Positions 15,862 through 22,118 of a DNA stretch of 22,249 bases are shown here, one piece after another. The stretch is from Deltaproteobacteria bacterium (GTDB lineage: Bacteria > Desulfobacterota > Syntrophia > Syntrophales > UBA5619), in contig JAPLJY010000126.1 in the NCBI GenBank assembly GCA_026388345.1, forward strand, positions 1-22,249. The letters are read 5' to 3'. The position numbers and the translations under genes are program-made. The notes under the pieces were generated by a model, which saw nothing but the letters and a program-made list of their open reading frames with translations, ran no database searches and was not told the origin of the DNA. Every line of letters starts with the position of its first letter. The stretch's first letter is position 1.

Positions 15862-17283
15862 TCAGTCATCACAACCAACTTCGAAAATTTCGCTGTTGTA
15901 AAACTCACCGAAGAGTTCCTGTTCCGAAGGTCTGTCCTCCGGGATCGGTCTGCTGACCCATGTCACATTCATGTAGTGCTTCAGATGGATGTTCTCGCAG
16001 GTGGCATTACCGCCCCAGTAACCGCAACCTAGGCTACCGGTCATCGGCATGCCGTTGGTGAAGGATCCCGCATTGGCCTTGGACTGGGCCTGTCTGACCA
16101 TCATACGGCAGACGGGGGCCACCAGTGCCAAACGGTGGATGTGGTCGTCATTGAAGGAGTAGATGCCGCACGAATGGCCTTTCCCGCCGACATCGTAGAT
16201 CTGGCGAACCATGTCCAGGGCCACCTCGAATTCGCCGCTGTACTTGAAAATCGCCAGCATGGTGCCAAGTTTTTCACCCGAGAACAAATGCTCCTTACCA
16301 ATCTTATCCTCCTTAACGATGAGGAACGTCTTACCCTCGGGAAGCTTGAAACCGGCCATTTCAGCGACTTTCCATGCCGGTCGGGCAACCGTTTTTGCGA
16401 TTCGATGTCCCTCATCATCCCACCACACTTTCCTGACCAGTTCCTTCTCCGCATCGGAGCAAAGGTATCCGCCTTCTTTCTGGAGCTGCTCCAGAAACCG
16501 ATCGTAGATGGATTCATGGACTACGAGGTTTCCGTCCGCTGAGCAGCCGGAACCGTTGTCGTTGGTCTTGCTCTCGCGGGTGTTCCTCGCCGCTTGTTCG
16601 ACATCCGCCGTTTCGTCGATCACCATGGTTGAGTTTCCAGGTCCCACGCCAAAGGCCGGTTTGCCGGAGCTGTAGGCAGCCTTCACCATCGGCCCGCCGC
16701 CCGTGGCTACAGTCATATCGCAGATGGACATCAATTCCTGCGCCATCGGGATACTCGGCTGTGGGACGCATTGGAGAAGGTCCTCCGGTGCACCCGCCTT
16801 CCTGAGCGCCTTGCGCATCAGGCGCACGGCCTCATTGGTGCTCTTCTTGCTGGACGGATGAGGCCCAAAAATCACGGCGTCTTTGCATTTAATGGCGTAA
16901 ATGGCGATTCCCATGGGGGTATTAACGGGGTTGGTCGTCGGGATTAGCGCGCAGACGACTCCGGCGGGCTTGGCATACTTGGTGATCCCCTTCTCGGGAA
17001 TCTCCTCGATGATCCCCATGCTCTTCTGGCGGAGGGCGTCCCTGAGGATACCCAGAACCTTGAAGCGTCGGGTCGGCGCCCGGTCTCCAATGTCGCTTTC
17101 ATCGACTGCCATGTTGGTCAACTGGATGGCGTTTTTCTCGTTACCGATCTGCCAACCGACCGCTTGGCATAACCGGTCGACCTGCTTCTGGTCGTAGTGC
17201 TCGATCGCCTTCATCGCTTTCTTAGCCCGCACCAACATTTCCTGGGCAAGTTTTTTTTCTTCCTCTGTCAGTACTTTAGCCAT
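15862..17283 (-). CDS. CoA-acylating aldehyde dehydrogenase (SauS/EutE-like)
   Basis: A 473-aa protein of the acylating aldehyde dehydrogenase group. The NAD(P) site region includes VVCALIPTTNPVNTP (109-123) and ATGGGPMVKAAYSSGKPAFGVGPGN. The nucleophile is Cys247 in NDNGSGCSADGN. There is no conserved general-base Glu of the hydrolytic enzymes, as expected for CoA-dependent members such as EutE, PduP and sulfoacetaldehyde dehydrogenase SauS. It converts an aldehyde, CoA and NAD(P)+ to acyl-CoA, or the reverse. No N-terminal microcompartment tag is obvious. GGAGG precedes the ATG by 5 nt. It is the first gene of the - strand operon, with a 340-nt leader up to the inverted-repeat arm. SauS-like activity is possible but not shown. 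Confidence 0.88.
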   Translation of the reverse strand: MAKVLTEEEKKLAQEMLVRAKKAMKAIEHYDQKQVDRLCQAVGWQIGNEKNAIQLTNMAVDESDIGDRAPTRRFKVLGILRDALRQKSMGIIEEIPEKGITKYAKPAGVVCALIPTTNPVNTPMGIAIYAIKCKDAVIFGPHPSSKKSTNEAVRLMRKALRKAGAPEDLLQCVPQPSIPMAQELMSICDMTVATGGGPMVKAAYSSGKPAFGVGPGNSTMVIDETADVEQAARNTRESKTNDNGSGCSADGNLVVHESIYDRFLEQLQKEGGYLCSDAEKELVRKVWWDDEGHRIAKTVARPAWKVAEMAGFKLPEGKTFLIVKEDKIGKEHLFSGEKLGTMLAIFKYSGEFEVALDMVRQIYDVGGKGHSCGIYSFNDDHIHRLALVAPVCRMMVRQAQSKANAGSFTNGMPMTGSLGCGYWGGNATCENIHLKHYMNVTWVSRPIPEDRPSEQELFGEFYNSEIFEVGCDD

Positions 17284-17623
17284 ATCTCCTCCCCTATCGT
17301 TTAGACGGTTGTGTAAAGAGTTTTTTCGCTTTTTTTTGGCAGCTCTTTCTATTTGGTTTAGATAGCTTCTTCTAATCTCCAGCGTCTTGTTGAGGTCCTG
17401 TTCTCTGAGCAGATCGGTGTTCAGGTATCTTTATCATACCCCCAGCGGGTCGCGGCCACGTGGCTAAGCCGCGCCGCGCACAGCATCAACGCCGAGTGAC
17501 CGTCGGGGAAAGCCCCCCACAACAACCTTGTTTCTTAATATTCAAATTCAAAAAATGGGCGAAAGCCTTTTACATAAAAATCTGTAATGTACCGAACTAC
17601 TTCCGGACGGAGAAAAAGCAAAG
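17284..17623. other. Leader region of the catabolic operon
   Basis: No convincing gene. The stretch changes from high GC to AT-rich near 17520. It has a perfect 10-bp palindrome GCCACGTGGC (17455-17464) inside CGCGGC/GCCGCG arms (17451-17456, 17468-17473), and a small GGGG-AAAG-CCCC hairpin (17505-17516). A transcript from the left-arm promoter would carry this as a roughly 430-nt 5' leader. An open frame over 17460-17711 on + shows no family features. Confidence 0.45.
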
Positions 17624-17790
17624 CATCAAGTATTTTGTATACTTTTTTAGAGATGAAAGAGTCATCGTTTGTCACCATAAAGTTAGTCTACCCAACCCAT
17701 TTTTATACTAACGATGTTCTCATTATAGACAACTATGTTGAATATTGTGATTAATACTAATCCAGCTAAAATAAATTTGTCAAGAAAAAA
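17624..17790 (-). repeat. Left arm of a 167/168-nt inverted repeat (duplicated iclR promoter)
   Basis: The reverse complement matches 18334-18501 with two substitutions (left CTGGA versus right CGGGA near 17763; ACGATG versus ACAATG near 17667) and one A missing in an A-run (6 versus 7). The arm holds the iclR promoter, operator and first 14 codons, now facing left. The missing A shifts the iclR frame, so only a roughly 22-codon nonsense frame remains. Confidence 0.95.
17722..17783 (-). promoter_or_regulatory. Copy of the iclR promoter facing the catabolic operon
   Basis: On the - strand: TTGACA at 17783-17778, the palindrome CAACATAGTTG at 17740-17730, and a perfect TATAAT at 17727-17722. 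It is identical to the right arm in this part. It would fire towards the aldehyde dehydrogenase gene 440 nt away. Activity is inferred. Confidence 0.55.
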
Positions 17791-17798
17791 GTAAACTA

Positions 17799-17817
17799 CC
17801 ACCGACCTTGTCGGTGG
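17799..17817 (-). repeat. Right-end hairpin of the IS200-type element
   Basis: CCACCGAC (17799-17806), a CTT loop and GTCGGTGG (17810-17817) form a perfect 8-bp stem, 32 nt past the ancestral tnpA stop. Y1 transposases recognise such subterminal hairpins. Confidence 0.75.
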
Positions 17818-17848
17818 CTTTGTTCAATGACGACAACTCCGGACAATG

Positions 17849-18245
17849 TCATTCGCTGTTGTCATTCCATAGCATAGGCTGTTCTTCTCGAATTTGCTCC
17901 TCTGCTTGCTCTTTCACATAATTCTGTATCGCGGTGCTGTTGATGCCCACGGTACTGACGAAATATCCTCGTACCCAGGCCCCAGTACTTTTTCCCTAAT
18001 TCCGGCAACTCCTTACACAGATACTCCTCGCTTTTCCCCTTCAGCATATTCATCACGAACGCCGGAGAGTGCTTCGGCGGTACCGATAAATACATATGCA
18101 CATGATCCTGGCATATCGCACCTTCGATAACCGTGATATCCAGCCACTCGCATAACTCCATCAGAATCTCGCGGAGCCGTGGCTTGATCTCCTTCACCAA
18201 AATATGGTAGCGATATTTCAGATAATTGTGATTTTCCGTGGCCAT
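17849..18245 (-). pseudogene. tnpA: IS200-type Y1 transposase, frameshifted
   Basis: The N-terminal part reads MATENHNYLKYRYHILV and carries the HUH metal motif HVHM in CQDHVHMYLSVPPKHS, then NMLKGKSEEYL and LGKKYWG. After KKYWGL the original frame runs into unrelated residues and stops near 17862. In the neighbouring frame the protein continues as RGYFVSTVGIN, AIQNYVKEQ (the catalytic Tyr) and PMLWNDNSE, stopping at 17849. The relatives I recall read YWG-x-LW-x-RGYF, so two bases were probably lost in GGCCTGGGTAC. Without frameshifting, the product lacks the nucleophilic Tyr, so the copy should be inactive. Normally this protein excises and inserts single-stranded IS circles. Confidence 0.88.
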
Positions 18246-18333
18246 GCAATATGTATTTTATTGATTCTTTTACGTATTGCTGCCTTTCGGGCTACATAAC
18301 CGGACATATCATCTGCTCGTGACACCGAGTAAA

Positions 18334-18501
18334 TTTTTTCTTGACAAATTTATTTTAGCGGGATTAGTATTAATCACAATATTCAACATAGTTGTCTATA
18401 ATGAGAACATCGTTAGTATAAAAATGGGTTGGGTAGACTAACTTTATGGTGACAAACAATGACTCTTTCATCTCTAAAAAAAGTATACAAAATACTTGAT
18501 G
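18334..18501 (+). repeat. Right arm of the 167/168-nt inverted repeat
   Basis: Inverse of 17624-17790 with only two substitutions and one indel. It includes the iclR promoter and the first 43 nt of the coding sequence. Without the IS, the two arms would be separated only by TTTAC/GTAAA. Confidence 0.95.
18341..18402 (+). promoter_or_regulatory. iclR promoter and candidate operator
   Basis: A perfect TTGACA at 18341-18346 has a weak TAGTAT box 18 nt on (18365-18370). A perfect TATAAT lies at 18397-18402 with a poor -35. Immediately before it is CAACATAGTTG (18384-18394), a 4-3-4 palindrome placed where an autoregulator would block RNA polymerase. The start codon is 56 nt downstream. Confidence 0.5.
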
Positions 18502-19220
18502 TCTTCGGGACAGCAGATACTGAATTGAGGGTTACGGACATCAGTCGACAAGCATGCCTAGATAAAAGCACTGTCTCGCGGATCCTTGCGTCGCTTTCAT
18601 CGGCAGGTTACCTTAAAAAAAATGAATCAAACAAAACGTATAGTTTAAGTTGGAAGTGGCTTAAACTTGGGAATGCTGTAATGAGTAAGTATTTCGATAT
18701 TAGAGTTGCAGCAATTCCTTTTTTAGATGAACTGGCGAAACAGACGGATGAAATAGTTCATTTGGGAGTTTTAGACAAGAATGAAGTTGTGTCCCTTGAG
18801 AAAAGAGGGCGAAGCCGCGCCTTAACTATAGGCACGCAAGTCGGTGGAAGAGCTCCAGCTCATGGATCCTCCCTAGGGAAAATGCTCATCTCTAATATGA
18901 CGGAGGAGGAGCTATTAGGAACTTTTGGTCGTACACCTCTTGTACGATTAACAAATAAAACTATTTTCAATATATCCGAATTGTTAAAAGAAGTGAGAAA
19001 GATAAAAAAGCAGGGTTTTGCTTTCGATGACGGGGAGTGTCACGAGGGGGTTCAATGCTTGGCCGCCCCTATTAAAGATAGCAGCGGGACCATCATTGCA
19101 GCTATTAGCGTGAGCGTTCCAAAACAAAGAATGAATAGAACAAAGAGAGAGGAAATCCGAGTGCTTGTTCTGCAAACCGCAGAGTCAATTTCACAACGGA
19201 TTTGTATGAAACCATTTTGA
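18459..19220 (+). CDS. IclR-family transcriptional regulator
   Basis: A 253-aa protein of usual length. The N-terminal winged helix-turn-helix spans about residues 5-60 (LKKVYKILDVFG, LRVTDISRQACLDKSTVSRILASLSSAGYL). The C-terminal effector domain has the family marks IGTQVGGRAPAHGSSLGKMLIS and GFAFDDGECHEGVQCLAAPI. IclR proteins respond to small acids or aromatic metabolites and act as repressor or activator of neighbouring catabolic genes. The 7-A run near codon 6 is in frame here but is 6 A in the mirrored arm. GGTGA lies 6 nt before the ATG. Codon use is AT-rich compared with the operon. It is divergent from the catabolic operon, so it is the likely regulator of that operon and of itself. 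Confidence 0.93.
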   Translation: MTLSSLKKVYKILDVFGTADTELRVTDISRQACLDKSTVSRILASLSSAGYLKKNESNKTYSLSWKWLKLGNAVMSKYFDIRVAAIPFLDELAKQTDEIVHLGVLDKNEVVSLEKRGRSRALTIGTQVGGRAPAHGSSLGKMLISNMTEEELLGTFGRTPLVRLTNKTIFNISELLKEVRKIKKQGFAFDDGECHEGVQCLAAPIKDSSGTIIAAISVSVPKQRMNRTKREEIRVLVLQTAESISQRICMKPF

Positions 19221-19309
19221 AGAGTTCTGAGAGAAAGGTGTTTGTATGGTTTAATATAATCCATAACGAATTTTGCAAAAAAGAAAAATAAACAAGGAGG
19301 TTTAAATAA

Positions 19310-19351
19310 ATGCCATCACGTAAGAATACAGTGAGAAGTTCATATATTTAG
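19310..19351 (+). CDS. 13-codon micro-ORF with a consensus ribosome site
   Basis: AAGGAGG lies 9 nt before ATG; the product is MPSRKNTVRSSYI. The site is stronger than those of most real genes here. It could be the 5' stump of a deleted gene, a leader peptide, or chance. No function is proposed. Confidence 0.25.
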   Translation: MPSRKNTVRSSYI

Positions 19352-19391
19352 ACCAACAGTTAACTTTACATTTATCTTGAGGAGAAGAAGA

Positions 19392-19424
19392 ATGGAGCTT
19401 TATATCAACCCCGAGATATTCTAA
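19392..19424 (+). CDS. 10-codon micro-ORF with a ribosome site
   Basis: GAGGAG lies 7 nt before ATG; the product is MELYINPEIF. It follows the 13-codon frame by 40 nt. It is probably also a gene stump rather than a functional peptide. Confidence 0.2.
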   Translation: MELYINPEIF

Positions 19425-19569
19425 CCCGTCGCCGAATAAGTTCATATTACTCTTCTCCTAATACCCATTCAGATAGTCGGTAACCGAAACACCATTAAAA
19501 CCAATACGCTAATGATAACAATAATATGGCTTGATAGAGCTCTAAATATTTGGTATAATTACGTTAAAT

Positions 19570-20253
19570 TTGGCAAATAACCATTTCATCGAAAAATACC
19601 CTTCCAGAGACAATCAAATATCGGAAGCCATGATGTGTCATGGTTATCCCAGAGATAAGTTTATGTCAGTTAAAGAATCGAATAAATTGCTGAGAATTTG
19701 TCGGAAAAACGGGGTGATTGACCTTAAGGAAAATAGACATACATGGGTGACAAGGTATATGCTTATTCACCTTGCCCTGCATAGCGGATTGCGGGTCAGC
19801 GAAATAGCTTCACTGAAGATTGGCGATCTTCGCTTCAACGGCAGAGAAAATTATTTGATTGTTGAATGCGGCAAAAGGGGAAAGAAAAGGGATGTGTATT
19901 TGGATTAAGAGCTCGTGAAACACCTGCAAAATTACGTAAGGATCAAGAAGGAATTGTGCAATGAGCCTACTGATGATGATGCGCCATTGTTCTCTGGAAG
20001 GGGTGGTAAGCACTATACCGCGACTGCGTTGGAAATCAGCTTCAAAAAGGCCGCTGAGAAGGCAGGCTTGCCAAAACGGTTTCCCATTCACAGTTCGAGA
20101 CATACCTATGCCACGATGCTGCTGGATAAAGCCAATAACATCCGCTTCGCACAGAAACAACTCGGTCATGTTTCCATTAACATGACCCGCCTGTATGCTG
20201 ATGTATTGCCTGAAAAGAATCAGGCATTGGCAGAGACAATTCTAAAGCGTTGA
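19570..20253 (+). pseudogene. Tyrosine recombinase/integrase interrupted by an in-frame TAA
   Basis: Two halves lie in the same frame, split by TAA at 19906-19908 (DVYLD-stop-ELVKHL). The first half has HSGLRVSEIASLKIGDL with the first catalytic Arg. The second half has FPIHSSRHTYATMLL (the H-x-x-R pair), QLGHVSINMT (the last His) and the nucleophile Tyr in RLYADV. All catalytic-domain residues are present, so a single point mutation could have broken it. The restored length is about 227 aa, lacking most of a core-binding domain. The start is uncertain: TTG at 19570, or later ATGs such as that of MMCHGYP (19630/19633). Such enzymes move islands or small elements. It probably mobilised part of this AT-rich stretch. 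Confidence 0.85.
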
Positions 20254-20805
20254 TCCCTATGCAACATGGCGGTAAGGATACGATCGAGCAGCCATTCGTA
20301 ACGTTCTCAAATTCATTCCCGTTGACACACTAATCGCCAAATAAAGACGTATTTCATTGAAGTGAATCTGAATGGGCAGTGCTTTACCTTGCAGCCAAAT
20401 AGGTAAAATCGACATCATATTAGAGAGGTAGAGAAATGCACAATGAATTGATGGCGGTATTAGAGGATATTTCAGATTGGTTTAAAAACAAGATTTATAA
20501 GTGATTTATTGATGTTTCTTTACGCCAATATTGAAACGACTGCGACACATCTTTTATTTTCGTTGTGTATATGCGACAAATATTTTCCGGAATCAGGAAT
20601 TAATTTCACAAACCCTAACAGTTGGCCTGTTTCACTTGACATTCTCTTCTTTTTGGGGTTAGATAGCGTCGATTAGAAAGAAAGCTGTTTTCCGTTTTTC
20701 CATTCCCCACCGGCGATGAAAAGCCCCGTCATTCCGGCGGGGAAAGTGACGTTCAAGATGTTCAAGGCAGCAACCGCAGCAACCATAAATAAGGAGGTAG
20801 ATATC
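20254..20805 (+). other. Intergenic region before the binding-protein gene
   Basis: AT-rich up to about 20690, then GC-rich. It contains a 22-codon ORF, two TGCGACA repeats (20550-20580 area), a perfect TTGACA at 20636-20641 that could be a -35 for the downstream gene (with a weak TTAGAT 17 nt later), and a CCCCG/CGGGG hairpin at about 20722-20744. No larger gene is seen. Confidence 0.5.
20436..20504 (+). CDS. 22-codon small ORF
   Basis: MHNELMAVLEDISDWFKNKIYK, preceded by AGAGAGGTAGAGAA, a fair ribosome site. Its residues alternate like an amphipathic helix. It is not recognised. It may be a gene stump or a small peptide; evidence is weak. Confidence 0.25.
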   Translation: MHNELMAVLEDISDWFKNKIYK

Positions 20806-21930
20806 ATGAAACGTTTTGCAGTGGTCATTGCCCTAACGGTCATGGGTTTCTTCTGTCTGACAGGGATCAGCTTCGCCCAGGCGATCGAGAATGAGTTTTA
20901 TCTCATTACCCCGGTCTCCAAGGACGTCCATGATCCGGCCCTGAAGGCCTTCGCGACCTATGTGAAGAAGAAGTATGACGTGGATCTCAAGACCAGCGCG
21001 ATGCCGCAGGGTACGCCGGTCGCCTATGGCCAGATCGTCGAGTGGAAAGGGAAGCCCCAGGCGGATGTTTTCTGGGGCGGAGAGGGAACGCTGTTCGACA
21101 TGCTGGCCGAACAGGGTCTCCTGGACAAGGTGACCATCCCCAAGGCGATGTGGGACGAGATCCCGGCCACCATCGGCAAGCCCGTCGGGCTTCCGCTGAA
21201 GGACCCCAAAGAATTCTGGGTGGGAACGACGCTCGAACCCTACGGTCTGATCTATCAGCCGACGCTGCTCAAGCGCCTGGGCGTGGAGATCAAGGACTGG
21301 AACGATCTGCTCAATCCCAAACTCAAAGGCCAGATTGCCCAGTGCACGCCGGACCGGTCGAGCTCGAGCCATGCGAGCTACGAAGTCATCCTGGCCATGT
21401 ACGGCTGGGAAAAGGGGTGGGACTGGCTGACCAAGCTGGCAGCCAACACGGGAATCTTCACGGCCCGCTCCCGCGACGTGCCGAGCGTGGTGGCCAAGGG
21501 CGAGTTCGCCGTCGGTGTGGCAGTCCCCAGTTATATGGCCTTCGCCGAGGTGCTCGGCGGCTATGACGTGATGTACGTTTACCCCAAGAACGCCTACGTG
21601 ACCCCCGAGCCGATGGCGGTGCTCAAGGGCGCCCCCCATCCCAAGGCGGCCCACGCCTTTATCGAGTTCCTCCTGACTGAGGAAGGTCAAAAGATCTTCA
21701 TGAGTCGCGGTCTCTACCCCATTACGTCCAAGTACAAGGTGCAGGGGGCGCCCGGCTCCGACGCGGAGAAGGCGGTCAAGTTCACGGCCGGTATCCGCTC
21801 CTTCTATGACATCCAGGTCGGCAATGTCTACGACCCCAATATCGCCGGCGAGAAGAAGCGGAACGAGGAGGTCAACTCCTACTTCCGGAAGGAGATCGCC
21901 GAGAAGCACAAGGAAATCATAAAGAAATAG
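20806..21930 (+). CDS. ABC transporter periplasmic binding protein (Fe3+/polyamine-like class)
   Basis: A 374-aa precursor. The signal peptide MKRFAVVIALTVMGFFCLTGISFA is probably cut before QAIEN. The mature protein has the features of bacterial solute-binding proteins of the iron(III)/thiosulfate/polyamine group: ADVFWGGEGTLFDML, EPYGLIYQPTLLKRLG, DWNDLLNPKLKGQIAQ, YPKNAYVTPEPMAVLKGAPHPKAAHAFIEFLL and SRGLYPI. Adjacent Tyr residues of FbpA-type iron ligands cannot be confirmed. AAGGAGG is 8 nt before the ATG at 20806, which also fits the signal peptide. An ABC ATPase starts 189 nt later. Ferric iron is the first guess for substrate, with phosphonate or organic anions possible. Confidence 0.9.
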   Translation: MKRFAVVIALTVMGFFCLTGISFAQAIENEFYLITPVSKDVHDPALKAFATYVKKKYDVDLKTSAMPQGTPVAYGQIVEWKGKPQADVFWGGEGTLFDMLAEQGLLDKVTIPKAMWDEIPATIGKPVGLPLKDPKEFWVGTTLEPYGLIYQPTLLKRLGVEIKDWNDLLNPKLKGQIAQCTPDRSSSSHASYEVILAMYGWEKGWDWLTKLAANTGIFTARSRDVPSVVAKGEFAVGVAVPSYMAFAEVLGGYDVMYVYPKNAYVTPEPMAVLKGAPHPKAAHAFIEFLLTEEGQKIFMSRGLYPITSKYKVQGAPGSDAEKAVKFTAGIRSFYDIQVGNVYDPNIAGEKKRNEEVNSYFRKEIAEKHKEIIKK

Positions 21931-21957
21931 CATCCAGGTCACGGACAAGGCCGGGGT

Positions 21958-22007
21958 GCTCCCCCATGCTACCTTTCGGGGGGAGCCCCCCGGTTCTTCC
22001 GGGAACC
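21958..22007 (+). other. Hairpins between binding protein and ATPase genes
   Basis: GCTCCCCC (21958-21965) pairs with GGGGGAGC (21979-21986), and GGTTC (21992-21996) with GAACC (22003-22007). There is no T-run. Such structures often reduce expression of permease/ATPase genes relative to the abundant binding protein. Confidence 0.4.
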
Positions 22008-22118
22008 CCTGTGTGCCTCATGAACCTCGCCTTTTCCCCTGTCCGGGTGGAAAGGCACGGCGGGGACAGGATCGTAGTCATCGGACGATGCTATGAGTCA
22101 TTGTGCAAAGGTCTATCG

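Larger units (their letters stand above)
17791..18328 (-). mobile_element. IS200/IS605-type insertion sequence (538 bp), decayed
   Basis: The segment between the inverted-repeat arms. On the - strand, TTTAC lies just before its left end (18333-18329) and again as its last five bases at the right end (17795-17791). This fits the family rule: insertion 3' of a short target, a matching right-end cleavage site, no terminal inverted repeats and no target duplication. A subterminal right-end hairpin is present at 17799-17817. It contains only a Y1 transposase gene, so it is the IS200 layout without tnpB. Exact ends are inferred from the arm boundaries. Confidence 0.75.
19221..19569 (+). other. Intergenic region with gene-start remnants
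   Basis: About 350 AT-rich nt. It has two tiny frames with good ribosome sites (listed separately) and, at 19464-19474, CCCATTCAGAT, whose exact inverse lies at 20366-20376 beyond the recombinase. No larger gene is visible. Confidence 0.5.
17520..20700. other. AT-rich accessory stretch
   Basis: Base composition drops sharply compared with the GC-rich genes on both sides. It contains an inverted duplication, a decayed IS, a regulator with AT-rich codon use, truncated micro-ORFs and a broken recombinase. Together these suggest acquired DNA that is eroding. The edges are approximate and judged by eye. Confidence 0.55.

Noticed and set aside
17596..17661. Short frame in the left arm starting like IclR (MTLSSLKK)
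   Set aside because: The A-run deletion shifts the frame and it ends after about 22 codons. It is a by-product of the inverted duplication, not a gene.
17460..17711. 83-residue open frame on + across the operon leader and left arm
   Set aside because: It has no ribosome site or family features and crosses the GC/AT boundary and the iclR-promoter copy.
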